A stretch of DNA of 64,000 nt from Panagrolaimus kolymaensis. Its lineage: Eukaryota; Nematoda; Chromadorea; Rhabditida; Panagrolaimidae. The DNA lies in assembly GCA_028622995.1 (NCBI GenBank), contig JAJQJQ010000058.1:806001-870000 (forward strand). The letters run 5' to 3'. A program made the position numbers and the translations under genes. Under the pieces are notes generated by a model, which did not search any database, was not told the DNA's origin, and saw only the letters and a program-made list of their open reading frames with translations. This document shows, in pieces, positions 33,081-46,038 of the stretch (its first letter is position 1; every line of letters starts with the position of its first letter).

Positions 33081-34063
33081 TTAATAAAAATGCTGGAAAA
33101 AAGCATACATAAATACTGTAATAATCCAATTAAAAAAGTTAGAAAAATGAACGAAAAATTCCATCGAAAGATTTTGTGGCAAAATCGAAATTTAAAATTT
33201 ACAAAAAGTATGTACAGTAACTAACTAAATTTAGAAAAAAAAGAAAAACTATGTTAGAAATTTTTTGTGAGAGAGGCAGACTTAAAAAAATTTTTCAGCC
33301 ATCGAGTTTCCCTTTTTTTATGAATACATAGTTTAGAACACCTGGTTTGTAGCACAAAACAAAAAAAAGAAGGTGAGGTTTTTTGCAACAAAAAAAAAGA
33401 GAAGGAAGGCGAGCTGCTGCTGCTGTTGCTATTGCGGTTACTGCTTTTTTTATGACCGCCGCCACAGGAAAATGGATAGGATGATCGATAGAGAAAGAGA
33501 GATAGTCACTTAATAGAAAGGTCAGCGGTCACTTTTTTATTTTATTTTCAGGAATGGAATGCCGCTGTTGCTGCTGCAAAGATAGACTTCCGGTCATCCA
33601 AGCTGAGCAACAAAAAACTGGATGAATATGAGCCATTAGAGAAGGTTCAAAAAAAAGAGAAAGATAATGAAGCATATAAAAACATATTTAGACAGAAAAT
33701 CATACGGTTGAAAAAGTTTATAAAAAGAATTAAGGTATTTTAACTTTTTTGGGTAAAAAAATCAAAAACAAAAGAAACCAATCCACACAAAAAAATGTTT
33801 AAAAAATAAAGGAACAAGAAAAATATGCCATTTTTTAGAAAAAATCAAAGTCGTTGTCAAAAAATAAAGAAAAAAACAAATCAAAATGAGATGATTAGCT
33901 TGTTGTTAAATGACTCATTCGTTTTTAAACTAAAAAAGGAAAAAAAACTTTATTATTTTTGATTTGAGGATTTTTATTTTCGGCGCAACATTAAACTTTG
34001 TCATTCATTCATTGCTTTGACAATTGCGGTTAATTAATTTTCAACTTCAACAGCAACAAGGTA

Positions 34064-34095
<32 letters not shown>

Positions 34096-37000
34096 TTTTA
34101 AATCAAATTTATTTGGGTCAGCCAGAAAAGCAAAGCAAAAGTAAGGAAGGGAGTTCAAAAAATAAATTTATCATTCAAGGCAATAAAAAATTACACTTGG
34201 ATCAAATCAAATAATTAGCTTTTAAAAATTGTAAAAAGCTAAAAATAAAAAAATTTGCATAAAAAAATTTGATAAAAATTTTAACAAAGTATCCTTTTTT
34301 AAAAATTAAGAAATAAAATACTAAAAATTAATAATAACAAAAAATCAAAGAAAGTTGATCGGGAGGAAAAATGAAAAATGTAAATCAAAGAAAGGAAGAA
34401 AAATGCAACAAAAAAAGAAAGTTTCAGTTTGCCATCCATATATTATTATTTTTTTATGTTTTAATAGTAGTCGATTGCCCTTGCTCCTCTTCCTTCTCTT
34501 GTGGCACTCCTTTTCCTTCTTTCACCTTTTTTTTCTTCCTTTGAGACGACAAGACAAAAATAATGTTACAACAGCAGCAGCAGAAGCGAATGGATGAAAA
34601 ACAATATTATTTTTTTTTTTTGTTGCCGACGATAACTTAACTTTTTTTCTTTTTATAAAAATAGCAAAACAGGCGCGGCGGCGATATTATTATCGTTGGT
34701 TGGTTGGTTGACCATTTGAAAACAACGAGCCAACAACAAGCAGCAAAAAGGAAGAAAGTTTTTGCTTGCTATTGCCGCTTATTTTTGCAGAAGAAAAAAA
34801 AATCCCTGCACTTACCTTTTGCGCTTGCTCGCCACCTGACTGATCTAAATAATAAATTCTCTTGGATGCCTTATTTTTCTGCCTTTTTAAAAACAAGCTT
34901 AATCAAAGCTATCAAAATCTCTTAAAATAAAAAAAAAATGATAGAGGAAGGAAGGAAAAAAAGGTAATTAATTAAAAAATAAAAAATTTTTAAGTCACAT
35001 TAAAGCCATTAAAAAGCTTAAAGAAAAAATTTTTTTTAGAGGATGGAAATCAACCTCTGTTTTGAAAGGTAAAAATCGTAGTTGATCGATGGATGCCATT
35101 GCAATTTTTTTTATTGTAAAAAAAAATAAAGTGCAAAATAGCGCGCACAAAAAAAAAAATATGCCAAAAATAATAACGACGGTAGATCACACTCAAGTGC
35201 AAAAAAAAAACAAAACAAAAACAGTGAAAGTGAGTTTAATCCTTTTTTCTTGATGGAAGAATGAAGGATAAGAAGATATGAAAACAAAAGAATTTTTATT
35301 TACTTCCAAAAAAATATATAGGAATATGATGGATTAAAAAAAGAGAGAAAAAATGACTTTCAATAATAATAAAAAAAGTTAAAAATTTACGAATCTTGGA
35401 ATATTGGAATTATTTAAAAATCAGAAAAAAATAATTAACATTTTCTTTATTATTTTTTTTGATTCAAGGTTAGGAAACAAGAAAAAAGTAAACCACGAAA
35501 TTTTGGCAAATTATCAAACTTTTTTAATTCCAGAGCTTTCTTTTATCTATTTAAAAAAAAATAATTTTAAAGCTGCTAGTTGATGATTAGCAAAACAACA
35601 AACTTTAAAATAAAAAAAAAGAAGCAATTTTATGCACTCTTTTTTTTGAACACATTTATCATTAGTCATTTTAAATTTTGAAATTCATTCCTTGATTTTA
35701 ACATGCACTTTTGTTTTTGCTTTTGCCATTGCCGTTGCCGTGATCAATCAAATCCCATTCATTAGCTAGTTGCTGTCAATAAAAAAATAGATAAAAGCAA
35801 GCAAATTTTTAAATTTCCAATAAACAAGTCAAGAAGATCCATGATTTCCGTAAACAACAAAAGCCATTTAGCAAATAAATAAATAAATAAAATACACTTT
35901 AAACTTTTACCCCTTCAAAAAAACTTTATTTTAAAAAAATCGCAACACTTTGGTGGCACAAATAAAAGAAAATCTTCGTATGTGCATTTAATTTAATTAA
36001 AACATAAAATTCTTATAAAACTTAAAATAAAAAAAAAACAATATTAATAATTTGGAACGTGGGCACAGAAAATTTTTTGTTGTTGGCTGCTGTATTGTTG
36101 CTAAAAGTGTCTGTTACTAAAAATCAAAAATGATGATAATAAATAAATATATATGTTTCTTAAAATCTTTTTTTATGATTTTTTTCTTTTTCTCAATTTT
36201 AGACAAGAAGATTTTTTTATTACTATTTTTTTTATGAACCAAAAACTTCTCGAATGGACACTACTTTTGCTCGATTTTACAATATTTTGAAAGCAATGAA
36301 AGTTTTTTAATGCGCTTCTCTCAAACATTAAAACTATCTTTCATTTTATTCATTATTGCTTATTTACTGAAAATTTTTAACATATTTTCTTTTATATTCT
36401 AAAATTATCTGTAATTTATAAATTTAAAACAAATTTACAATTAATTTACAAGATCTTTGTTTTTCAAGGTATACATTTTTCTTTCTTTTTTTTCTTGGAA
36501 ATAAATATGTAAGTCTTTGAGCGCTGTTCATAAGAAAATTATTAAAAATGCATTGTTATGACTTCTTTGACGCAAATGCAACTTGATGTATTTTTTTTGT
36601 TTTTTGTTTTGTTTATGGACTTTTTTGTTGTTTCCATGAACGATAGACGACAACGACAATGAATAAATATTGCACAGCAAACAAACAGAATTATTGTTGG
36701 TCGTTTCATTCATCATAAATTTAGTTTTTAACCTTGCCGCCTAAGAAGTGAGAATAATATAAAAGTAAAAATTTTCTCGAGTTTCTTTGCGTCATAGAAG
36801 CACAACTTTTGATTTCTTGGAAAATTCAGAAACTTTAATAAATTTAATTCTTACATTTTTGGAGAAAATTCTTTTTTTCCTGATTTTTATTTTGCTCAAA
36901 TTTAGAAATCTTGAATTTAGAGGTAGGCGGATGCTTAATAATTAATTCATTTTCCCATAGATATCCATTTTTAAAACCATTTATTTATTTATGGACATTC

Positions 37001-37399
37001 TGAAGCTATTTTTCTTTGAAAATTTCTATTTTGTTTATTTACTCAAAAAAAATTTGCCACTGAAATTTAAAATAGAATTTTTTTCCATTTAAAAAAAACA
37101 CGTATGACTTGAAGGAAATAGAAAAATGAAAACCGTGGTTCCTTATTTTTTAAATTTCTTTTATTTTCAAATGCAAAATATAAATTATTTTGAGAGACTT
37201 TGAGTTTCCAGAAAATAAAAATAGTTTGTTTCTAGAAAATTGAAAAAAGAGGCTTTCAAATTTCCTTTTTTTTTTGTTTTGATTGCTTTTTTAAGTTTGT
37301 GTTTTTATTTAATTATTTTTTTCTTTTTTCAGCTTTAAAAAGATTGGTTCTTGAAAGAAAAAAATAAATAAAAAGTTGCACTTGTAGCACACATTTTAG
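33081..37399. other. Long gene-poor region, right part
   Basis: No supported gene. A (GA)n tract lies at 34073-34095. One splice-bounded open stretch (33552-33734, after TTTTCAG and before GTATTT) encodes about 60 residues, including FRSSKLSNKKLDEYE, but its phase does not fit the next gene. The remainder is oligo-A/T and microsatellite-like. Confidence 0.5.
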
Positions 37400-39925
37400 T
37401 GATTGCCACCAGTCTCTCAGAAATTGGAAACTTCGCTGCGATTAGAAATTTAAAAAAAATGTTGTATAATAATCAAATTGAAAAGCTTGAAGCATTATTG
37501 AATGGTCCATTATTAAATGAAAAAATATTAATTATTCGTGTGCTTCCAACAATTATTCGAAATTTATGTCGACCAAATATTAATGAAGCTGAAATAAACA
37601 CAATTGCTAAAGTTATCATTGCCGGATTTCCAGGTTTGTTTCATTTCAAATAAAAGCGCACCCGAATTCAGTCAATATTTTATTACCAAAAAAACGCTCT
37701 AAGAAATTGTAAGGAATTTTTTATTTCTATGAAAACTTGCTTTTAAGACAATAAAGTTAGACTTACCTGGAATTTTGTGTATTTTTTTTATTTTCGTCAA
37801 GAAATTCAGATTGTACTCATTTTGTTAGTAAAAAAGTTCCATCTTATTGCACCCATGTTTTTGAAAATTCTCAAAAAATATTTACTTTTTCGTGGAATTG
37901 CAAAAGAAAAAAAACAGCAGCCAAGCGTTTTCTATTTATGGAACCAAACTCGTTATCATTAATCTGTCCTGACATTTCTCCATTTTTTGTGCTTTTCTTT
38001 TATGTTTATTCTGATTTATTTACTTTCATAGAACAAAACTAAAAAATTTTCCAATGCTTTCTTGAGAAACCAAATCCGCTTTTCTCGTATAAACTTGCTA
38101 CATTTTTTTACAGATAATCGAAATGCTAATAAAGGTGCCCAAGATTTTTGTTATCGAGTTATTCATGATATTTTTAAACATCCCATTATTTCTGATCATA
38201 CCCTTACAATATTGGTTAAGCATTTGAGTGCTGAGCCAAAAGTATCTTTGCATAAAGAAGAAATAAAATCCATTATCGCTGACATTCATGGTGGAAATCG
38301 ATCCATTCGAAATGAATTATTAAAACAATTAGCAGGAAAATCAAAAACTATGGTTCGATGGTTGAGTTCCTCAATCGAAGATTTAAAAAAAGAAGCTGAA
38401 ATTTTGGTTAAAGAAAAAGTAAAACCCGAAATTCAAAGTAATCTTTATTCAATTTTACTCAAAAAATTAGCCGAAGATAAAATTGCTAATAATGGGCGAG
38501 AAATTTTGGAAACACTTAAAAAATATAATGATTTAAAACTTGAAAAGCACACGATTAATTCAGCGGCGTTTATTAATTTGGCATTAAAAAAATGTTTGAT
38601 TCATGGAGAAATTGAAGGAGCCAAAGAATTATGGGAAATGAAGTAAGTTCAAATTTTAATCGTCTTTTTGCATGCCTTTTTTGGAATTCAATCTCAGAAT
38701 TTAATTTTTTTTAATTTTAAGATTTTTTTCTATCCAAACATAGCAACTTAGAAAAACTTATAAAAAAAAATAATAATTCGGCAAAGAAAATGGCTTAAAA
38801 AATATGTTCACCTTCTTTCCGGATTTACTATTGAAATTTGTCCCTTCGAAGTTCGAATTTCGAAACACCTTTTCCCACAAAAATCTTTGCAAAGTTAAAA
38901 AAGTTTGAATAATTTTGAATTTTTTCAGAAAAGATACTTCCGATGAAATAAAATTACTTTATTGTCTTTGTTTGCTTGAACATGAAGAACCTAAAGAAGC
39001 AACAAAATCCCTTGAAACTATCGAAGATTTTCCATCTGAGCAAATTCTTCTTTCAACCATTAATCAAGCGAATAATATTTCATTTTCCACCATAGAAAAA
39101 TTTATTGAATTAATTTACCAAAAATTTTCGCCTATTCCAATAATTATTCGAAAACGATTAACTCAAATGCTAAAAAAATTGGAGCTTCAAAAAGCTATAG
39201 CTTCAGATAATTTGGAAAAGGCTTATTCGGTTGCAGCTAATGCATCAGAATTATTTAAACTTGCTTTTGGGCAGGAAGAATTAATGGTTGCTTGTATTTC
39301 AAAGAACGAAAAAATTCTTTTAACTAAAACTTTTGATTTGATTGTTAAATTTCATGATCGAAACACGGCTTCCATCGATTTAATGGTAGCATTTCTTGAA
39401 TGTGGAAATTATCATTCTGCGGCACAATTATTTGAAAAATCATCAAATAATTTATATATAAATGCTTCAAAAATGGAATATATAACTAATCGAGAAATGG
39501 AATTACAGCGTCCGGATGTTTTGCATAAACTTTTCCTACTTTTTAATGATCCCGATAGTTCTTCATCGATTGATTTAGCAAATATGTTAACGAAATGTAT
39601 GAATTTATATGGAATTCAAAAAAATTTGGATGGCCTTAAAGAACTTCGAAATGATATAGATAAAACAACTCAGTTTAATGGGGAAGGAAAAATTAAAGCT
39701 CATTTAGAAGCTCTCATTGTTGGGGTTAGTTCTATCTTTTCTTGACAATTTTTTGGGATATATGTAAATTCTAGTTTGAGTTTTTTTTTTCAGGTTAATT
39801 CAAAGAAAAACGCTGAATCAAAATCAACAAATAATTCTTCGTTGTCAGCTTGCACAAGTCGAAGCAATAGCATTTTTGAACATCGTAATAGTAAAGCTGA
39901 AATAATTTTTGAGCATGCATCTTAG
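37400..39925 (+). CDS. Helical-repeat (PPR/LRPPRC-like) protein
   Basis: Exons are 37400-37633, 38114-38642, 38929-39724 and 39794-39925. The first exon follows CACATTTTAG, and its first in-frame ATG is at 37459, giving 543 residues if the acceptor is a trans-splice site; coding-like residues upstream of that ATG (SLSEIGNFAAIRNLKK) leave room for another 5' exon. The whole protein is predicted alpha-helical, with paired helices such as INLALKKCLIHGEIEGAKE and LMVAFLECGNYHSAAQLFE, typical of PPR/TPR-type repeats. LRPPRC-like mitochondrial RNA-binding proteins are one candidate; no organelle signal is visible. The C-terminus is Ser-rich. Family placement is tentative. Confidence 0.65.
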
Positions 39926-40759
39926 AAACTTTTTACAAAAAATGAAGAAAAAATAATTGATTTAACAATTTAAGATTAAGTTTTTTGTGATCAATAAACC
40001 TTATTTTTTGTTGTTAATAAACTTGCTTTTGGCTTTTATAAAACAATGTAAAAATTAGTGAAAAGTTTTAAACAAGCAACTTTGCCTTCAAATTTTTTTA
40101 TATAAATGATGTCAGAAAAATAAGGCTTCAGAAACCCAAAAAATTGATTAAAACAAAGTACTTATATTTGCAGAAAATTTGATTGTTTTCCTCTTTTCAA
40201 ATTTTCTTAATAAATTCAATCTCGATAAAACTAGCGGTCAATGAACCTTTCTTTTCATTGGCTATGTCAGTTAAAGAAGAAAAAGAATTCGTCAATCAAA
40301 AGCTTCACGTTTAGAATTAAACAAATCCTTAGGGAAATTAAGAAAAGTTTACGCAAAAATTTGATTCAAAGATAGGAAGAAAAAAATATTGTGGTAAAAG
40401 AGAGAGAGTTCTTTGACCAATAAAATGTCTTTTTTCTAACTTTAATGGTTATTCAACTTCCCATTGGTCTTCCAAATATAAAAAAGGATGAAATTTAGTA
40501 AAAAAAATAATAAAATTAATTTGAGGAGAAAAATGCATAATTCACAATTCAAAAATAAAGCAAATTATTGATGATGAAAATCTCCAACAAAATTTTGATG
40601 TCACCGAGAATTTTTGGCAAAATGGTGTCTTTCTCTTAGCCATCTTTTATTTTGCTTTGTTTGAAACTTTTGTTTCTCCTTCATTTCACTTTCTATCAAC
40701 TTTTAGCGAATTGGTTTTCACTTTCGACCGACTGACTTACAACTGATTAATTTTAGAAA
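39926..40759. other. Intergenic
   Basis: AATAAA-like signals near 39990-40020 end the previous gene. A GA-rich patch at 40400-40412 and CTTTTGTTTCTCC-type pyrimidine tracts precede the next start. No gene is seen. Confidence 0.5.
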
Positions 40760-41486
40760 ATGGCTGTTTCAATTATGGATGGTATCAAATTAACCTTTTT
40801 CAATTTTCCTGCACTTCCATATGTTTGTCAAAGGCGATTCGCTGAAATATGTGATCCTCAAACATTGAAATGTTTTGCTTCCATCAACTCAACTACAAGA
40901 AATCTCGTCAAACGATGCCATATTGTTAAAGAGGCTCATATTGATTATGGATATTCAGCTTTTTATTCAATATCTTGTTACTGTAATGAAGGTGATTTCT
41001 GCAGAGATGCTAATGGTATGGATCTTTCATCATTCGACAGCAAATACGAAGTTATGGATAAAATTGGATTTACGAATTATGGAGAAAAGAAAACTGATGC
41101 TCAATTGTTTCAAAGTTTACCGATCAAATTGGATTCAATCATGACACTTGGACTTTATGTTAACTCGATGAATCTCACTGAATTGAAGAATCTTATCAAA
41201 CGTGGAATGAAATGTTTAAATTTTAATGGAGGGATTCAAACTGAATGCTCATTAGAGGAATTTATGGACTTTTTAAGAAGCTTATCAAAACTTGATAAAT
41301 ATCAGTAAGTTTCACTTTTGTTTCTTTATCAATAAAATCTCTTTGTTTTTCAGTTTCAACATCAACCGTCCTCGAAGCTCTCTTACTTTTGATTTCTATG
41401 ATTTAGTTGAACAATGCAAAATGAATCCAAATCTCTTCAAATTCATGATTTATTCTGATATCGTTTTGGGGATTATCAAGTTCTAG
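40760..41486 (+). CDS. F-box-like protein
   Basis: Exons are 40760-41304 and 41354-41486, 225 residues, in phase. Near the N-terminus LPYVCQRRFAEICDPQTLKC and FASINSTTRNLVKR resemble a nematode F-box (short helices starting LP, then a Cys/Ser-rich helix ending in R). The rest forms a leucine-containing region (LDSIMTLGLYVNSMNLTELK) like the substrate-side domains of such proteins. There is no signal peptide, so it is probably cytosolic or nuclear. Decayed sequence related to its downstream flank recurs near 43205, after the four-TM gene. Confidence 0.55.
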
Positions 41487-41639
41487 TTTGTTATTGTTGT
41501 ATTTCTTTTTTCTTTTGTTGTTGTTGTTGCTTTTTTTAACTTGCTTTTGTTTGTATGTATTCTTTAGTTGTTTCCATTTTTTGTAAATATAAATGTCTTT
41601 CTTTTCATCTATTTTGTCTAATTGAGTTTCACGTTATAT

Positions 41640-41780
41640 GCTTGAAGCAGCTAATATACTAGTTTTGTCACATTCATCAGTAGCAATAGCATATAGTCGC
41701 TGTGAAGGATGATTAAAATCTGCAATATAATCGACGGAGAAATTGCAACTTTGGTAATTAATGTTTGAAACATTAGTCTG
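41640..41780 (+). repeat. Diverged duplicate segment, copy A
   Basis: ACTAGTTTTGTCACATTCAT, GATTAAAATCTGC and GAGAAATTGCAACTTTGGTA reappear in the same order at about 43212-43340 with roughly 70% identity. The two copies flank the four-TM gene at 42148-42901. Confidence 0.5.
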
Positions 41781-42147
41781 TAGCTGTAGCTGTAACTCTA
41801 TCAAATTGTTGATCTGTTGTGTAACAATAACCGAAAAAAATGTAACACATCTTTTAGTCGTAAATACAACTACATAAACAAAAATTTGTGGGTTTGATGC
41901 TTTTAGTGGATTGATTATTCGAAGATTGTTTCTGTTTTTGATATTTGGATGAAAAGTTTCAACGTTTTTATTTTATCCAACAAGGCAGAATATTGATGCA
42001 ATGAAAGAATAAGTTATAAAGTTTGGTTTGTTCAAGTAAGAAATGAAATAATGCTTCTTTATTAAACAATAAATACATAAGAAACACATAGCAACAAAAA
42101 AAATCCTTTATATTAAAACCAAAAAAACATTTTCACACTTGAAATTA

Positions 42148-42901
42148 TTATTCATTGCGTCGCGGAGCATAATAAGCTAAACATGCTTTAACACGCAAAA
42201 TCTGTAATAAAGACATGATGATTGAAAATAGAAACATTCCACAAGCGCTTGTAAAGTTATATTCAATCAATCCAACACAACTTTGAAGTTTTGGATCAGT
42301 TAAACCTAAAAAACTGATATGGATGTTAATGAGAAAAAGAAAAAGACTTACCATTTTTATCAGCACCAAATGAATAACAATTTCGACTAAGAACGTTAAG
42401 AGCAGCGATAACAATAAAAGCCAATATATTCAGATCCAAAATGTACAAGCAGCCAGTGATGATTGATACAATCTTCAAAATGTAAACACTTCTTGCAACA
42501 AAATAATGGTAAAAGAATAAAGAGCCCAGAAGAATCATGAAGAGAGTATTGACAATATAATAAGTTCCATAATAGTCGACATCACAAGTTTTCAAGAGTC
42601 CATAAATAGTGCGACCATCAGTTAATAAATTTGCAAAAAAGCAAAAAAAGAGGAAAAATCTGGAAAAAATATTATGTAAGTACACTTCTTTAAAAAAAAA
42701 CACAAACACGCAAAGCAAAAGATAAACTTACACCATTAAATATAAAAACATATCAAGGTATGGAATGTCTTCAGTGTTTATCCGTTGTTGTCCATTTGCA
42801 GGATGATGATTTGCAGGAATTGATGTTGAACTTGTTGATGATGAAGATTCTTGTTCTTGTCGATCAATGAAAACAGGATCATCGGCGATTGGTAAAGCCA
42901 T
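42148..42901 (-). CDS. Four-TM protein with Ser-rich N-terminus (copy 2)
   Basis: Exons are 42901-42732, 42659-42352 and 42305-42148, 211 residues. The N-terminus repeats copy 1: PVFIDRQEQESSSSTSSTS then IPANHHPANGQQR. Four hydrophobic segments follow (FFLFFCFFANLL, IVNTLFMILLGSLFFY, CLYILDLNILAFIVIAAL and a final one near CGMFLFSIIMSLL). Intron positions match the copy at 5515-6259. Sequence identity in the membrane segments is low, whereas the cytoplasmic motif is well kept, suggesting that the N-terminal motif is what is under constraint. No named family was recognised. There are more cysteines in the last extracellular loop (LQSCVG, TSACG). Confidence 0.7.
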
Positions 42902-43204
42902 TCTTTCTTTTGCAACTTTTTTTGATGAATGAAAAAATGCAATGGATGAAACTTTGAGCAAAGAGAAAGAAAAAATTTTTTGATAACAAACGTTGAAAGT
43001 CGCTTGCACGAGAATTTATGCAAATTTTTTCTGAACAATTATTTTTTCTATGGAATGGTTTTTTTCTTTGGAAAAAATGCAATGGCTAAATCGAAAAATT
43101 AGTCGACGACGTGTTTAACCTTTTTTTGATAAAATTATTAATTGAATCTGTGAAACTTCGACGACAACTTTGTAAATGGAAGATGCGTTTCTTTTCTTTC
43201 TTTT

Positions 43205-43985
43205 TTTTAGTACTAGTTTTGTTTCATTCATCAGAAGCTAAAGCAACATTCAATAAGTAGTCTTTGTAAAGCATGATTAAAATTTGCTGCAAAAATCAAT
43301 GGACGAGGAAACAACAACTTTGTTAGTAAATATTAAAGAGATGGATATTTTTGACTTTTTCTTTTTGGAGAGTTTGACAGCAGCCATCAATAGTTATGGC
43401 ATTGAAATCACTTTACATAACGATGATTCCCTTTTCATGTTACTATCAATACTCATGGATATATTTAAGACATCCTCCGAGAAAGATAAAGTTGGAGGAA
43501 TCCATTTGTGATTAACAAACAACTTCACGTTTATTGTGTGTGGTTTCTTGGATAAAACGTTAAACAAATGGAATTGAAGTTAGTCAACGATTAGCATCTT
43601 TACGATTTATGCCACTAAAAAACAAATCTACCATTTTTAAAAGCTTCAAACTTTTAAGGAAATCAAGACACAATAATAATATGGTACAATTTAACAAATT
43701 TATGATTTTAGTTTTGCATTGTCAAGATTTGATATTGATAAATGCTTAACTTGCTTTTGCTTCTTTAACCAGCAGCTGAAATTCTTGATTTAGTTGCTAA
43801 GTTGGACGAAAAACTTGCAACAATTAACAACGAATAAAGCCCAAAACAAGTTAGTGTTGCAATAGGTATCTGTGAAACAAGGTTTCATGTTAATGAAAAA
43901 ATGGAAGCAAACATATTCAAAGAATGGAAATAATCAAAAGAACTGAAGCTTTTTGTGCTTTAATTTATCAAGGTTTGTTTCAACT
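43205..43985 (+). pseudogene. Decayed gene remnant and diverged duplicate copy B
   Basis: Copy B of the 41640-41780 segment is followed by short open pieces without joined exons: 43284-43511 (KEMDIFDFFFLESLTAAI) and an acceptor-bounded piece near 43773 reading AEILDLVAKLDEKLATINN. Stops and missing donors prevent a single model. Probably the remains of a gene once next to a duplicated locus; the family is unknown. Confidence 0.35.
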
Positions 43986-44207
43986 AAGTTTGAAACGAAA
44001 GAAATAGAGAAAAAGACCATATTAGAAAGTGGGTAAAAACTTCAACGCCTAATAAGACAACATGGAAAGACTAACAAAATATTGAAAAAAAACTATCTCA
44101 ACTTAATCGAATACTGGTTTGTATTACTATAATACTTATATTTAAAAAGTTTTTTATACAACAAATTCAAACAAAAAAGAACAAAACAAAGAAATTACAA
44201 TAAAAGT

Positions 44208-45911
44208 TCAAACATCATTAACAAAAACAAAATCAATTTTCAATAGCTTGCATGATTCTTCAAGGCCACTTTGAATTCGCTTCCTTTCATTTTTGGTGAA
44301 TTTAGTGAACAAACAAAATCCAAGTTCTTTCGGTTTCTTGCGAGTTGCATGTTTGATTGCGTTGACATGATATTTGAGAAGTAATGCCATAAAGAAAAAC
44401 GGAGTTTGAGATTCACGATTTCCTATATAGTTATTGATTTCGAGTAAAACAGGATTTTTTGTATCATGAGTAACTTTGAAACCCCATTTTGGATCAACTT
44501 GAATAGAGTTGGATGGCATGGAAAGAATCTTGATTAAATCTGAAAAGCAAAGTAATCAATGAAGAAATGAAGTTGTTAACATACCATAAACTACAAAAGG
44601 ATCATTGTCTTTAACTTTGGTCAAATCTGTGATGATTGCAGGTTCTTCTTGTTCAAAACATAGATACAAATCATTTCCATATAATCCTAAAAGCCATATT
44701 GTAATACAAGCTTAAGAGATGAAACAAAACTAACCATTCCATGATTCCAAAAACTTGTATCCATTTTCATCACGAACACATATAACCGAAGAGTTGTCGT
44801 AAAAACCAATAACAGGAATGTTCAAAGCAGCTTTAGATGAAGAAAGTTTCTGTGGTAATGCTTGAATTTGAGGAATAACGAAAGCTTCTTGGTAAAGGAA
44901 TGGAAGAGAGTTTCGATCGACGACCAGAGAAAGTTGGATACGATGATGTTCTATCATAACTTCAGCTTTTCCAGCAGGTTCATATGTCTTAGATCCTTTG
45001 TTGAAAAATGAAACCTAAAACAAATAATTGGATAATCAATAAAAAGCATGTTAACGACTTACATAATATGGCTTTTTCGACTTTGAAACAACTTTGACTT
45101 CTTCAAATGGTAATTCATCATCTTTGTTAATAGTAATCACAGCATGTTTAAGATCAGTCATGTCAGGTTCATTTGTAACAGCAAAAGTATCTATAGAGAA
45201 AGGAAGAACTTGATTATTTCCTGGATTAAAAAATGCTTTGAAAAATTCTGTCATATATTTACTAGTAGCTCCAATATCAACGACAATAACATTTTTGGAT
45301 GGAAAAACTCGAGATTTAAGAGCATTAAGTGCACCATCATCAACAGTATTAACAATAAGAACATAGTCAGGATCACATGTACCAAGAATTCCAGCTTTCA
45401 AATCATCCATAGAACGGTTAACATAAACAACATCTCTATTAGCCAAGTAAGAATAACCTTCCGTTTTACGTCGAAGCTCAGTTATACCTAATCTTACACC
45501 CATAGATACAATAACTAAAACAGTTTCTCCATTCTTTGATTCAATATTTGTAGCATTCAATAATGGTGTAATTGAAAACGCATGAGGATGAATAATACAA
45601 ATAGGAAATTTTCTCTTTCTAAATTCTTCATAAACCATTTGACGAACAGCAAGATTAGCATAACGATAACCATTATCAGGATCAGAAATATTGAAAACAG
45701 TAGATTTAACATTTTGACAAGAATAAGAATCAAGAAACTTTGAAAGGTCTTTAACAGCTACACACATTCTTTCAGATAGAGGTTTAAAATGAGCACCAAG
45801 AAATCCTAAATCAAGTTCACCATTTGTCATTCCATTAATAAACAAAGCGTTATCTTTATCTTTGAAATTCTTAACTTGAAAAGGCGGATGTAATAAATTG
45901 TGTTTATCCAT
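44208..45911 (-). CDS. Divergent Hsp70-like protein with shifted domain order
   Basis: Exons are 45911-45063, 45014-44735, 44686-44585 and 44539-44208, 520 residues, all in phase. The first half reads like an Hsp70 ATPase domain from its middle on: an ALLLK-type helix, STVFNIS in place of AVITVPA, ETVLVIVSMGVRLG at the DLGGGT position, SKNVIVVDIGATSKYMTEFF at the VLVGGSxRIPxVQxLL position, then a short substrate-domain-like strand region. The second half restarts like an ATPase N-terminus (PVIGFYDNSSVICVRD for IGIDLGTTxS) and ends at VFVND where INEPT would be. The ATP phosphate loops are not conserved, so ATPase activity is doubtful. Homology is inferred from order and spacing, so confidence is moderate. 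Confidence 0.5.
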
Positions 45912-46038
45912 AAACTTTTTGAAGACACAAACGAAATGAGATGAAATGAAAGTTTTTTGAAATGCAATAGGGATTTTGAAAAATATGAAAAATGATAGAG
46001 TTTTTTGATTGTAAAAAAGTTTGCTGCTTCAATTCAAC

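Noticed and set aside
37399..37401. GTG as start of the helical-repeat protein
   Set aside because: It straddles the TTTTAG acceptor; the exon is internal or trans-spliced and the first ATG is at 37459.
45144..45491. 115-codon plus-strand open frame
   Set aside because: It is the antisense shadow of the Hsp70-like first exon.
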